Shown: one piece after another, positions 26,780 through 38,232 of the stretch
How positions within the stretch are numbered: the stretch's first letter is position 1
Layout: each line of letters opens with the position of its first letter
Assembly: GCA_026413225.1 (NCBI GenBank)
Contig: CM048555.1
Span: forward strand, 75,523,785 to 75,587,784
Source of the DNA: Otis tarda
Taxonomy: Eukaryota > Chordata > Aves > Otidiformes > Otididae
Reading direction: 5' to 3'
Length of the DNA stretch: 64,000 bases
The notes under the pieces: generated by a model
The model's input: the letters and a program-made list of their open reading frames with translations, nothing else
Databases searched by the model: none
What the model was told of the DNA's origin: nothing
Position numbers and translations under genes: made by a program

Positions 26780-27020
26780 CCTTTCTGTTCACAATGGCCT
26801 TGTAAAGAGATGTTATTAGATCTATGATACAGATACTGAATGGCGCCAGATACTTCTGTGTCAAAAAGGCACCAGGATAAGAGGATTATGATCCTCTGTT
26901 CCTATTTTATGTGTTATTTATGTGTTCATGGCAAAGATCCATGAAAATCACACAACTGGTATCTGTAGTAAGGCATGTGAAAAAATAAGATGACCTGCCA
27001 GTGGTCATCCATGAAAGACT
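26780..27020. repeat. Possible ancient MIR-like repeat fragment
   Basis: The words 'ttgtaaagagatgttattag' (26800-26819), 'gatacagatactgaatggcg', then 'gatgacctgccagtggtcat' (26989-27008) occur in the same order as in a widespread old amniote repeat whose core reads 'cattttacagatggggaaac' followed by 'cttgcccaaggtcac'. Similarity is weak and interrupted, so this is tentative. Confidence 0.25.
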
Positions 27021-28353
27021 TGCCCCATAATACATGTGAAACATATGGGTTAATGTCTAATAAACCTATCAGAAGAAACCTGAAGAAGTCCAGTTCTGCT
27101 CCTGCATACTGGGACTGGAGTTACACTTCCACAGTTTTCTGCAAGTTGCATTTTTAAACCTTAATGAGTTGACTGGAACTGTGTAAGATAAAGTGCCTGA
27201 TTTGGTCAAGTTTGGGCAAATATTCATAACAGCAGCAAAATGCATCTCCTATGCCTGAAATTATGCGCCTGTTGTATTTCAATCCCCCAGAAGCACTGGG
27301 GCAAGCTGAAATGTTTCATTTTGCTTTTTCAAAACAATATTTTTCCATAAGAAACAGCACAGCAGCTTTTGAGGGAAGCTTTTCTCCAGAGGTGTCAAAG
27401 AGAAAAAACCCCAAAAACCCAAAAAAAAGAACTCCAACCAATTTTTTTTTTAAGTGAATCCAGATATTTGTGAATTATGAAGTGCTAAACAAGCCTTCTC
27501 TGTCCGAGCAGTTGTGTCTTGCTCACAGTCTGAACGCAGAATAATTAAAAACTGGAAATCTATACTCCTTTGTGGAGCATTTGTCATTTCTAAAGGCACT
27601 CAGCAGGTACAAGTGATTCCTCTTTCAAATCAGGCAAGGAAAGCGTAAAAGAGGTGGCTGCTCAAAACTGTCAGCTGCCGTCAGGGCGGATGATTCATGG
27701 AGCAGGAAGGTTGGGAAGCGTTGGGTGTGGGAAGGCAGGGTGGTACGACAGACCCTGGATGCCCATCCATGCTCAGCCAGGGTTGCGTTCGTCTGGGGAG
27801 ACAAAGCACTTGCTCATGGCCCAGTTTGCTGCATTGCAGGAAAGGATGAGTCAGGCTCTTCACACCTGATCCACCAGTGCTAGGTCATCCAGTAAAGGAA
27901 GGGCTGCATCCTGGCTCCCAGCTGGCATGGACTGATTTTCCATCCCTTTGCTCAGCAGTTTGTACCAGAGCGAGGTGGCTGCATTGGTGATGGCATGCTG
28001 GGGCCACCGAAGTTGGTCTCCATGGGTGTGGGGTGACACTTCTCCTGGAGCCTTCCTGCACCCTCTTTGCCCCCATGGTTCTCGCAGTGACATGTTTTTC
28101 CTCTTGCAGGCACAGAGACGTGTGTGGGAAGGCTGTATTTTAAGCTGAGATTGCATCTTTGCTCTGTTTTCTGTCATTTGAATGCTCAAGAAATTACTTT
28201 GCGGGTTAAGTTCTCACATTAAAACCCATCGATGTCTCAGCATCTGATAGATATTCAAATAACTTTCCAGTGCCCTTGTTTAATTCACAGCACTGAATAT
28301 TCACTGAAGGCAAATTATGAAGCACATTGGAGTCAGGATATTTCTATACCTCC

Positions 28354-28372
28354 TTTTTTTTTTTTTTTTTTT
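28354..28372. repeat. Poly-T tract (19 T)
   Basis: Uninterrupted run of T followed by AACTTG. No retroposed gene was recognised on the minus strand. Confidence 0.9.
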
Positions 28373-29578
28373 AACTTGTAGCTTCCGATTCTAGCCTCCT
28401 TGTTAGAAGAAGCAAGTAAGGACAAAACAGCTTGAGCAGTTCTTACAGGGAAGGCATTTCTAAGCAAAGAGGTAACAGGCTTAGGATCTAAGGACATAAG
28501 ACCTGCAAAAACTGAGATGGTAAAATAATCGCAGACCTTGCAAATGAGACAGAAACATAACTCTTTTACTGCTCTTGGCATTGGTTAAATCTACAGAGGA
28601 AATTGAAGATTTTTATGATTCTATTAAAATTACTGTTCAACACATTCAAAGGGATGATAGTGAAACATAAAGGGCAGTGTCTCATAAGTTAATGTTAACC
28701 TGGCAATATCATTTATATTGAAATTTGACTTGACTTTCAAGCACCATTTGAAAGGTTATTGCATGTGAAACTGAATTAAGCAATCCAGCCGAAGTTTGCC
28801 CTGTTAAAATTTAAAATAAGATATGTATTCTTCTTTCCTTAAGTCCTCACTCAAAAAAAGAAAAAGAAAAAAAAAGTGTCCTAGGACTATGCCTCGCCCT
28901 ACCTCCCAGGAGCAGAATCGCTGGTTTGTTAGGGGGAAGGAAAAACAAAAGCAGGTGAAAAAGGCGTAAACTTAGAGCAGGGTGCTGATGCCAGAACTGG
29001 CTTATGCCAGGGCGCACGTTAATGCGGCTGTTTCACACTAGAATGCCTGAAATTGGGTATTCCTCTGCTCTCCAGTATCTAAGTCTTGTATTTCTATCCC
29101 CGTCTTTATCAATTTCGGGCTGACGAAATCCTTTCCCATGTTGTCCCAACCTTTACCTCTTAGACTGCTCTAGTTATTTGAAGCACAATACCTTGTTTAG
29201 CTAAGCTAGCCCGCTACGTACGCATGAGCTGGATCAAATAACCCTGCTTCAGCCACCTCTTTAACTTTGCCAGGAATTATATTAAAAACTAGTGTCCATT
29301 TCTCCAAGAGTTTGTAGCTCAGAGTCTCAGCAAGCCTACGTAGTTTTGGTAAATAGCTTGGAAATCTTAGAATTTGCATGAAAACATCCTTAACTAAGTG
29401 GGACGTCAGGAAAAAAAAAATCCCAGTCATCCTCATCCTGAGATGACCCTGACGAATGCAGCTTTTTAATGAGGCAAGCGAGTTCAACAGAAACCGTCAG
29501 GCTTTTCTGAGAATCTCTCCACTGCGCTCCTGCCAACTCTACCACTTTGGGCATTAATCTACCAGATTTCCAGGCAGC

Positions 29579-29760
29579 CGGAAAGTGCAGACAAACGGTC
29601 ACTGTGCACGCAGCGAGGAGCCAGCCCGCGCCTCTGCACAACAGCCGGGCACGCCAGCGGCTTCAGACCTGTGAATGTTGGCACGTTGGTGCCTGCCGTC
29701 GCCGACTGGGAAGGCAGGAACGTGTCAAGCAAACTCCGACAGGGAAGCCAGTGCCTTCGG
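29579..29760. promoter_or_regulatory. Small CpG-rich patch
   Basis: Sixteen CpG dinucleotides lie in about 180 bases with GC near 60 percent, so CpG is close to the number expected from base composition, unlike the depleted surroundings. This is below the usual size of a CpG island. It may be an unmethylated promoter or enhancer core. Frames on both strands (29547-29879 plus, 29559-29825 minus) stay open here mainly because GC-rich DNA has few stop codons. Confidence 0.3.
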
Positions 29761-30012
29761 CACAATGCAAAGATGGGACGGAGATAACAAAAGGGATTTG
29801 TGGGCACTACAACCAGGCTGTTCAATGGAATGGGGAGGAGCTGTCAGAATTTGTCTTTGTGAAGAATGACTTTTATTAAATGAGAATGGATTTTCCTAGT
29901 TGAGCTGTTCAGCACAAGTGGAGGGAAGATTTAGCTACAGGAAAGGCTTTCCCTGAGGTTTCTTTTTGTTGCTTTGCCTACGGCAGTGTTTTTTGAGGAA
30001 TGAGTTGTGTTT

Positions 30013-30035
30013 GGGGGGGAAAAAGAGGGGCAGGG
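30013..30035 (+). other. Potential G-quadruplex
   Basis: Runs of G7, G4 and G3 separated by loops of 7 and 2 bases, with the G7 able to supply two runs, fit the G3+N1-7 pattern. A further G4 run follows at 30045-30048. Formation in the cell is not shown. Confidence 0.4.
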
Positions 30036-33000
30036 AAAGTAGGTGGGGAAAGGTTGTAAGAATTAGCAAAAATCTTATTTTCCCCCTAAATATGCCCCCC
30101 ATGGTTGAAATATTTGGATTTGCTCTTGGGAGATATATTCATATTCTCAAAAAGAAGGTATAGATGGATCAAATGTACTTAACTGTCTACTTCCCAACTT
30201 AAATAACTCTGTTTTCATTGTGTATTTTTATAGCTGCAAGTGTGTATAAATTCACTTATCTCTATTCATCGAATTCTTTTCCCAGTGAGTTGTCCTGTCT
30301 CCACTCCCACCAAAGTCATGCTTCCTGTGATTTCAAAAGTAAGCAAGTTCAGAGGACGTGAATGGCAGCAAATAATGTAAACAGGAATTCTCATGCTAAT
30401 TGTACCCGTGCTTTGCTATACTTAGAAGTGGAAGTCAAGCCAGTGTTTGGTGAAGAAATTCTCCTGCAACCAAGAAGGAAGCAGAAAAATAATTGACATT
30501 CGGGTCGGTCAGTCTGCAGAGGAAATCCGAGGTGCACTTTCACATGAGTCCACAACAATATCAGTTCAAAAGTTCCCCTTTTGCCTGACCTTGGCCTTTT
30601 GGGAAGGGTTGGGAAGAGGAAAGGGTGTTTTAAAGCCAGATGGTTCAGTAAACTGACTCGCAGTTTGGCTTTACCAAGATGTATGCTCATACAATTGGGG
30701 AGGTGATACAGAGAGGAAACAAGTCTGGGCATGGAAAGAAGCCCATGATGAAGCCATGTGGGCAGAGTTTGCTGCCAGAGCCAGAGGGGTGTGGAAGTAC
30801 ATAACAAGAGTAAAATGAGGAGATAGCTATTAGCATGTTCTTTGATTTCAGATATCATATTTAGCAAGAGTTGATAGAGTCAGAGTTCTTGGACAACTTC
30901 ATTTCTGGTGGGGTTGACTAATTTCTTCATGATGAAACAGCTCTGATGTCATCTCTGTTTGCTCCCTCCCAAGTGATGTCACTGTGGAAGAACCATCTGC
31001 CAAGCTCAAGTGTTGCATGAGTTGCTTGGGACTTGTGAAAAGACACAAGGATTTGCACATTAGAAGGTGGCAGCAGCAACCATGTAGTTTAAGTTTTACT
31101 TCAAATTGCACTTTGCCACGCAGTGTTTAATTGTCCTTGGTTGTGCATTGCTTTTTGGGGTTTTTTGTTAGACTTACTGAATAAAGCCCAGTGTTGACGA
31201 CCACCCTCAGCAACATCTAGAGATGCTTCTTTGCAGACAAGAATGAGAACATTCAGCAACACTGACATCTTGTGGCTAATGAGAAATGACTCAAACATGC
31301 CAGATTAGCCCCAAATGTATCTTCATCTGTTGTCTGTTCAGCACCTCCTGAACTGTGGTGGTGCTTAAAGGGTTGACTACCAAAAGTCTGGAAACCGAGA
31401 AGTTAAAAGGCAGAAAATGCAGAAAGGTGCTGATTTGTTAGTTGACTGAACTGCGTGTGTGGATAATCCGGCTGCATGCTAATCCTTTTGGCTAATCTTC
31501 TCTGTGTGACTGATTCCCTCCAGAGGACAGGGATGTTTGACGTGACAAACAAAAGCTGTCACTCCTTGCAGATGATCTTCTTTGTGTTTTCCTCTTCCAT
31601 AGGGAAGCTGGGAGAGAAAATACCTCTGGAAAAGGCCCGAGGAGGAATCTTTCTTATTACCTATTGTTGCTGCTGGAAATAAGATCAGCAAAGCCAGGCT
31701 GTGAGTCTCTGCCTGTGAAGGTTTTTGGATAAAGGTGTGGTAGGAAAGACTGTTTGTATGGAAAGATTTGTAAGAGCTGTCTGGAAGGTTGCAAACTCTT
31801 CTGCATGCTCAGGCCACTGGGTCTTAAATACAACCTATACAAAAGAGCTTTACCCTTGAAGTATTGTTAGGATGGAAAAATCTAATCTGGACTCCTATGG
31901 ATGGTGGAGGACTCAGATTTCTTTTTTGGTCTAAAGAGAGATGCTTGTGACTCTGCAACATGTGATGGTCAGCCTTGGACTTTTCAGTTGCTAGCAGGTT
32001 CTTGGATTGCTTCCTTGTTTGCATATGTTTTTGTGGCTAATGAACATCTGTATCCACTTTATCATCTGAACGAAATGATTACTGAACATGAAATTAAATG
32101 TTATGCAATGGTCTTTTGCAAGTATCTAGAGAACTTTCATGCTTCCTTGAGGATGTTAGGTCTGGGATTGCAAGGAGCAATGACCATGTGCCCTGCTTAC
32201 AGCCTGTGCTCCTTGAAATCAAAGCAGTTGTTTGATTTGGGGCCCATATTACATAAAATTCTTTATGAAACTTGGTGGAAGATCTGTAAAAAGCCACACC
32301 TAGCTGGTGGTTGGGATTAAATTGATTAGGAAAATCTTAAAAGCCAAAGGCAGATTGAAGCTAGTCCAAGCTTGTGGTCATAGTTACTAATTGTCTTGGG
32401 AGGTGGAGAATAACATTCTTTTCCTAGTCTTGGAATGAATTTACCACCACCCCCCCCCACCTTGCTCTTGTTTAGAACTGCTTTGATGAACTTTACCTAG
32501 TAAGGATATGAAAAAAACCTCCAATATTAAAAAAGTAGATGATTCTGCAATTTGTAGTGTGCTTGGCTCTACTATGCATTGTGCCTTGGCAATTTTTAAT
32601 TCAGTGCATTAACACACCTTAAACCACTGACATACACAAAAGCTGCAGTTTAGCATGCTGCATAAAAATTCAAATTTAAAATGGTTGATACCATGTTTTG
32701 GGGAAAAATATCCTTTTATCTGCCCTGTTGTCTTCACTTAATAATACAAAAGATCATTCTTAGTTGATAGGAGTAATCTGGAGAAAAATCTATTGCTCAA
32801 CATAATTTAAAAGTGGGTATTGTGGAGCTTGCAGGAACCATTCAGTCATACCGATGTTTTTCTCTAAAACACATCGTGATGTATTGTCTAACTATATTAA
32901 AATCTATCACACTGAATCACAGATGTTTGTTTCAAAGAATAAAAAGTGCTCAATTCAGCAGAAACTTGCAGCAGTGTGCTGAGTTAGCACCTTTCAAAAC

Positions 33001-34635
33001 GCTGGCCAACTTGGTGTGAATTTTGTTTATTTAGTCTCTGAAATGTATTCTACTGACTTCAAGAAGAGTAAAGATCTCTAATCTGTACCCCTCATTTCTT
33101 GAACACAATCTTCATACGCGATTTTCAATATATCTTCTTTCTCATTGATCGGTGACAAAAATGAAATACATGCCACTGTGTAGCACTTGGTGTTATGTAA
33201 AGAAACATCTTTATTTCCTATTTTACATTTAGAAATAACTTTTTTTTTTTCCTAAACCAGTAGAGATATTGCTGTTTCAACAGCCCACATTGTAACCTGG
33301 GCCTATAAAATTCATACGTGAACTCTTTCTGTGAGCTCAAATAGGGACCAGCACAAGCAAATGATTTTAAGTTTATGGCTGCCACTTTGACATTAACATT
33401 TGAAAAAAGGGCATCAAACAGTAAATTATGAGTGAATGGAGGGCTTTGGCCCCTTCATAACTCCCTTGCAATGAATTTGAATGGAGGCATTGTTTCCAGA
33501 ACTGTAAGCATGGGAAAATTTGGATTGATGTTGAAAATTGTAATATACCCTAATTTGATCTTAAATAGTTACACTGTGCTCAGCTGAAGTTTGGTGAAAT
33601 AGCTGAAGGTATGGACTTAAGACACTTTTGGTAAGCTGGAGGCATTTGTAATGTAAACTATTCTCCTTATCATCAGGGAAGGTGAAGTAGAGAAATGCCT
33701 GAGGTTTTCAGAGATACTCAGCCGTCAGCTCAACTATGTGTTGGTCAACAAGTCAACAACATTTCTGCATTGCCCAATAGCCTTGTTGGAGCCACATTGG
33801 TGACAGGATTGGGTTTCTGTTAGCTTTGGCCCCTGCTCATGTATTCAGCCTACAACCATTTTTTCCCCTCTCACGCTGTATTTTTTTGTAACATATGGTC
33901 TTTCATCTGTAGGGCGAGAAAGCCAGATGTCCATGGCTCTTTTGGTCATCACAAGCAGTTATGCTGCCAATCACAAGCCTTTTAAACATCACTATAGAAA
34001 ATTATAGAGAGTGTGTTTTCATATCGCTACTCTAAACCTATTTACCAGACTCATAATGATGCTCTAAAACAATATCTGTACATTGCCTAGTCATACACAA
34101 ATTGCTATATTTCAGTTTTTAAGCAATGGACAAGCAATGAAGCAGCTGTTGAAACATTGCACTCGATTTTTCTCTCTCAAGCTGAATGACAGAATTTGCC
34201 AGGTCATTTAATCAATTTCATACTGATTTAAACTAGATAAAATCAATCATCTGAGCTCATAGATTTGGTAGCTGGAAGGATTGTGTTGTCTACACTGTAA
34301 TGCCATACCTCAATAATTTTTGAATTAAAAAGGAAAAGATCCTTTCCAGTGTCGACAATGTAGTAACCCAAAACTTGCTAAACTGTTGCATGTGAGATCA
34401 CTAAAACTATAATTCTGAAATGACTGACTTGTAAACTAAGAGGTTTGGTGGAATAATTAATTGTAATATGGATATGAATGGCCAGTTATCCTCTTCTCAA
34501 AATTGAGTTAAGATAATCTAATCAATAGCTTGATAAGTATGGAAAAAAATCCATAAAATGTTTAGAGCTGCTAATTTTTTGTATCTGTTTTTTTTTTTTT
34601 TTTTTCATAAACCATCTGCTTTCTGTGTTTTGCAG

Positions 34636-34697
34636 GCAATCCATATGTTGAGAAACTGAAAAAAAAAAAAAAGGAAGTTTAATTCTCTATCTAAAAG
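34636..34697 (+). other. Exon-like segment of 62 bases
   Basis: A T-rich tract (from about 34591) and 'ctgtgttttgcag' end at 34635, forming a good acceptor. After 62 bases comes AAAAG followed by GTAAGC at 34698, close to the ideal donor. All three frames contain a stop codon within the segment, so if used it would be a non-coding, untranslated or poison exon. It contains an A14 run. No gene was recognised around it. Confidence 0.25.
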
Positions 34698-35514
34698 GTA
34701 AGCCAAAACCAAATTAGATTATATTTACAATGAGATGTAAAAACATTTATAATATTTTGAAGGAAAGTCGCCAAATTAAACTTTGATTTGTACAGTGGAT
34801 CATAAGGGTGTGAGGAGGAAGAGCAAATAACCAGTCTTATTAATGTGAATTTTCTAAGAGACAACCTGTGTAGCTCTTTGTTGAAGAGAGTTTCCTTTAT
34901 GACAAAGGAAATTTTACCTAATTTCAAACTTAGGGCACAGCCATTCAGAACCAGTGTGTGCCCTCACTGACAGCAAAGAGGCGAGCTCAGGTCCTACTGA
35001 CAAAAAGGTATCAAGACATCAGGAAGGTATGTACTTGTATAACATTTAAGCATGAGAATGCACTCTTACCTACCTCCTGACCTCCTCTCATGTGGTCAGC
35101 AGAAATAATGGTCAGATGTATCGGTTCCCTTTACAGGGGGAATTTGTGGGTATTTGGGTGCCCCAGGGTGACCTCAACAACAACCGACAGGGTAAGCCAA
35201 GAACTGAGAACAAACTCTGAGAGAGAGCTCGCACCTTGAATCCCACCTCCCCAGCTGCCTTGCTTCAGGCTACAGTAAGGTGCCTTCATCCATACTCCAG
35301 GACCTGAAGAGAGACAGGCTGCCCAAGAATTTTGGATATTTCAGTTCTTTCATGGTTGATACCTGCCCCATGTGTAGCTTTTTAGAAGACACCTTTCTCA
35401 AGAACAGCTTTGGTACTTCTGAAGATAAATTTGCATCCAATGATCAGAGCAGAAGACTTAGCTTTTAAACATACTCATTCAGAAGCTGCAATTTATTTTT
35501 TTTAGTATTATGAA

Positions 35515-35640
35515 ATAGCCTGAGATCAAAGACACTTGCCTGTGAAGCGAGACACGCAAGTTCAATTCCTTCTTCATTCTCGGGTTCAAAGTCCTACCTC
35601 TCAGCTCCTCTGAGAGTGACTAACTGGGAGGTTTTTGGCT
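35515..35640 (+). repeat. tRNA-like or MIR-like ancient repeat fragment
   Basis: The segment has 'gacacttgcctgtgaagcga' (35531-35550) followed by 'caagttcaattccttc' (35559), resembling the A and B boxes of a tRNA-derived promoter, with GTTCAATTCC close to the B box consensus. It is not a functional tRNA because no cloverleaf with paired acceptor and anticodon arms was found. It matches the arrangement of an old amniote repeat seen in opposite orientation at 36852-37042. Confidence 0.35.
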
Positions 35641-36358
35641 GATCTGAGAGGTGGGATATTCACACCTTCTTCTTTTCATTTTTCCTCTTCCCCTGTCCTG
35701 CTGAATTTGTGTCATTATGAAGAAAGAAATTTAGTAATAAGATGAAGACCTAGAAGATTCATGTTTTTTTTTGTTGCACTGATCAAGGCTTACACCTGGG
35801 AGAGATTTCCTCCCCTATGTTCTAAAAACCTTCCTTCTGCAAATCATCATTTGTTCCCTAATGAGTGTCTGATTTTCAAGAGCAATTTATTATTTTTGTC
35901 AGGGGAAGGAGGTCTGCAGGAGAAATTCACAGAATAACAGTTCTGCCAGTCACGCCTTTTCCCTGTATCAGATAGCTTATTATATTATATATATGGACTA
36001 TGCATACAAGTGACCACATATGACCAAGCTGATGACCTTTTTTTTTCTACTAGTGTATTTCATACTTGTTTTCTAGTTTCTTTAATTGTTTTCTACTACA
36101 ACTAAAGTTTACTTAGGATTCTGAACACTTGAATATTATTATAATTTCACATTGTGTTTTGAGTTCAATCCTATGGCACCTATGAAACAGAAGATTTCAG
36201 GGAGCAGATGAGCATGAGTTCCAAGTCACATATCAGGGCTTGAAGTGCTTTTCCTACTTAATTTGATACGTACCCTCAATGTGGACTTGATAAAGTCTCT
36301 ATTGCCTCCTGCATGCTTCATAAAGTCCACGTCAGGGCCACACTCCAGAACAATGGCA

Positions 36359-36372
36359 CACTTTATAAAGTG
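36359..36372. other. 14-base perfect palindrome
   Basis: CACTTTATAAAGTG is its own reverse complement. It sits in a cluster of related words: 'gataaagtc' (36288), 'cataaagtcc' (36320) and 'actttattaagt' (36389). TTTATAAA and TTTATTA resemble caudal and posterior HOX sites, which makes a regulatory element possible. Confidence 0.4.
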
Positions 36373-36851
36373 CAAATTGGCTACGCAAACTTTATTAAGT
36401 ATACAAAGCTGCTATTAATGTATAATCGCTCCCCAACAGATTCGCCAGACTGCTGCTCAAAGGCATCGCTTTTCGTCATGTCCAGCAGCTTAAAATACAT
36501 TTTACTTTCTGATTCCAGCATTTTAATCCTTCATGAGCCAAATAAAACCAGGAAAATATCAATGAGGTGAGACTACCCCTGTTGTTTGGCTCCCCTGGTG
36601 CAAATATTCAAACATATGGCTCGGTTTACCTCAAACTGTGCAAAGAAGTCCCATCGTGGTGATGGGACTATACCTATGTGGAATTTCAGGTTAATAGACT
36701 TTGGTGAGTTGAAGCAGGAGCTGGAAATATTTCAAAATGTACAGGTCTGTATTGAACTGTGTAAAGATTAGCATCTGGCACTAGATTCACAAAAGAACTT
36801 ACACCACCAAGCTTCTACTCTCAGCACCTTTAAGACCCATTTTGTTATCAA

Positions 36852-37042
36852 TTGATACTTCTGTAGCACCTATCTTTCGTGCAGAAAATTTCACAGACTT
36901 CAAGACATTTGTTTCTAGCCATGTACAGAAGAATCACCTGGGTCTAGCAAGAGAGCTGTGCGTTGAAAATTGCTCAACTGATCTGAACCTGGGTTTCCTC
37001 CATTTCAGAGAAGTCCTCTAACCCACCTGGCTATGGAGTAAA
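36852..37042 (+). repeat. Ancient amniote MIR-like repeat, internally deleted
   Basis: The left part, 'acttctgtagcacctatctt' (36857), fits the 'tagcacctttcatctgagga' opening of a widespread old repeat. The right part, 'ctgaacctgggtttcctcca' (36982-37001) then 'agtcctctaacccacctggc', fits its end, normally 'gaacccaggtctcc' and 'tgctctaaccactaggc'. The middle with the 'cattttacagatgggg' core is missing. The family identity is from memory and is tentative. Confidence 0.45.
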
Positions 37043-37786
37043 AGTAGGAAATGACACAATTCCTCCAGGATAATTTTGTACAAAGCCCAGAGTGGCAGAT
37101 ACATCTGGAGAGTACAACCACATGTGGCCTTGAAGTCAAGTTAAGGGATTGGCTTCTTTGCAGATCTTATGGCTGCAAGCTTTGTGCTGAGTTGCTTGAC
37201 ATTTTCAGACTAGATGTGTTCAGTAACAAGCATTTAGATAAATCTGTAAATCCTAGGAAGAACTGTGAGTGTAGCAAATATTAGCATAGATCCATTTGAG
37301 GCTCCAGACAGTCTGCTAATGCAATTCCATGATTTATTTTTATCTGAAGTGCTATTATTTGTAAGTACTGAATGGTACATGGTGTCACTCTGTGGTTAGT
37401 GGCATAGAAAACTTTAATTTTCTGAGTATCTGTCAAATCTCCTTAATTTTGAGTTTCCATCCTATGGGACCATTTTATCTACTGTAGCTGTCTGGAGATG
37501 TTCCTTTCAAGTTGGCAGAGACAAGTAGCTGCATCTAAAGCCATTGCTTACTATCTGCTTCTTTTCCATTCTTCCAGTAAGTCTTAATTACTCTGTTTCC
37601 TCTCTCTTACTCTTGAGAACTTGGTGTATTCTTAGGATTGTATCTGTGGGTATTGTAGCCAGATACATAGAGCATCACTCCTGGTGTACAACTATGGTAT
37701 TCCTACTTAGTTCTGAGCTACTGATTGCAAGTATCTTTAAAGGAGAGGAAAACCTACAGGTTTTGAGAACATCATCTGACTTATGA

Positions 37787-38232
37787 AGTAGGCTCTGGAG
37801 TACTGTGTAGTTTTGAGAGCCCCAGAATGAGAAAGACATGGGCACACCAGAGTGAGTGGGGAGTCCCCAGGATGGTCAAGGGGCTGGAGGACACCAAGTA
37901 TGGGCAGAAATAAAGAAGGCAAAGGGGAGATCTTACTTCTGTGTCCAGCAACCTGACTGAGAGTATAGAGAGGATAAACGAAGACTCTTCCTGGAGGCCT
38001 GTGGCAATTGACACAATTTGAAACAGGAGAAATTCTGATTAGATGCAAGGAGAAAGGTTTTCATCATGAGCTTGATCACTCAGGACTGGGGAACTAGAGA
38101 GGTTTTGGAAACTCCATCTCTGGATATAAGCAAAACTCGAGTCCTTTTGTAGGCTGATCTAGGCCGACCTGCTCTGAACTGGTTTTTGGGCTAGATGACA
38201 TCCAGGGTACCTTCCAACTCATATAGTTTGGT
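37787..38232 (+). mobile_element. CR1 LINE 3' end, moderately old
   Basis: The order matches the sense CR1 3' part: 'ctctggagtactgtgtagtt' (37793-37812), 'gagaaagacatgggcacacc' (37829), 'caaggggctggagga' (37878) and 'ggagatcttactt' (37925). Then follow 'ggaaactccatctctggata' (38107-38126), 'gacctgctctgaactggttt' (38167) and 'ctagatgacatccagggta' (38192). The last bases 'ccttccaactcatatagttt' replace the usual tail, whose ATTCTATG repeats are lost. Small open frames on the minus strand (37737-38048) are shadows of this element. Confidence 0.85.

Larger units (their letters stand above)
19741..35514. other. Long stretch with no recognised gene and few repeats
   Basis: Nearly 16 kb with almost no recognisable transposon, which is a notable gap given the repeats on either side. 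Homopolymer tracts occur at 24538-24555 and 28354-28372. GC rises at 27640-28150 and 29500-29780. The longest open frame of the window (30391-30867, minus strand, 158 codons) lies here but has no recognisable domain and the look of a chance frame. The frame at 31901-32320 (139 codons) is likewise unrecognised. The long unique sequence is compatible with conserved regulatory content, which needs alignment to judge. Confidence 0.5.

Noticed and set aside
30391..30867. Longest open frame (158 codons, minus strand)
   Set aside because: Rich in leucine and serine without any recognisable domain, overlapped by a plus-strand frame, no splice or promoter context. A frame of this length is expected by chance among six frames of 64 kb.
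31901..32320. 139-codon open frame on the plus strand
   Set aside because: No family similarity recognised, overlapped by a minus-strand frame at 32094-32297, and no convincing start context. Treated as a chance frame.
35515..35595. Possible tRNA gene
   Set aside because: B-box-like and A-box-like words are present, but no paired acceptor and anticodon arms could be drawn. It fits a decayed repeat better.
37737..38048. Minus-strand frames of 103 and 77 codons
   Set aside because: They are antisense shadows of the plus-strand CR1 element.
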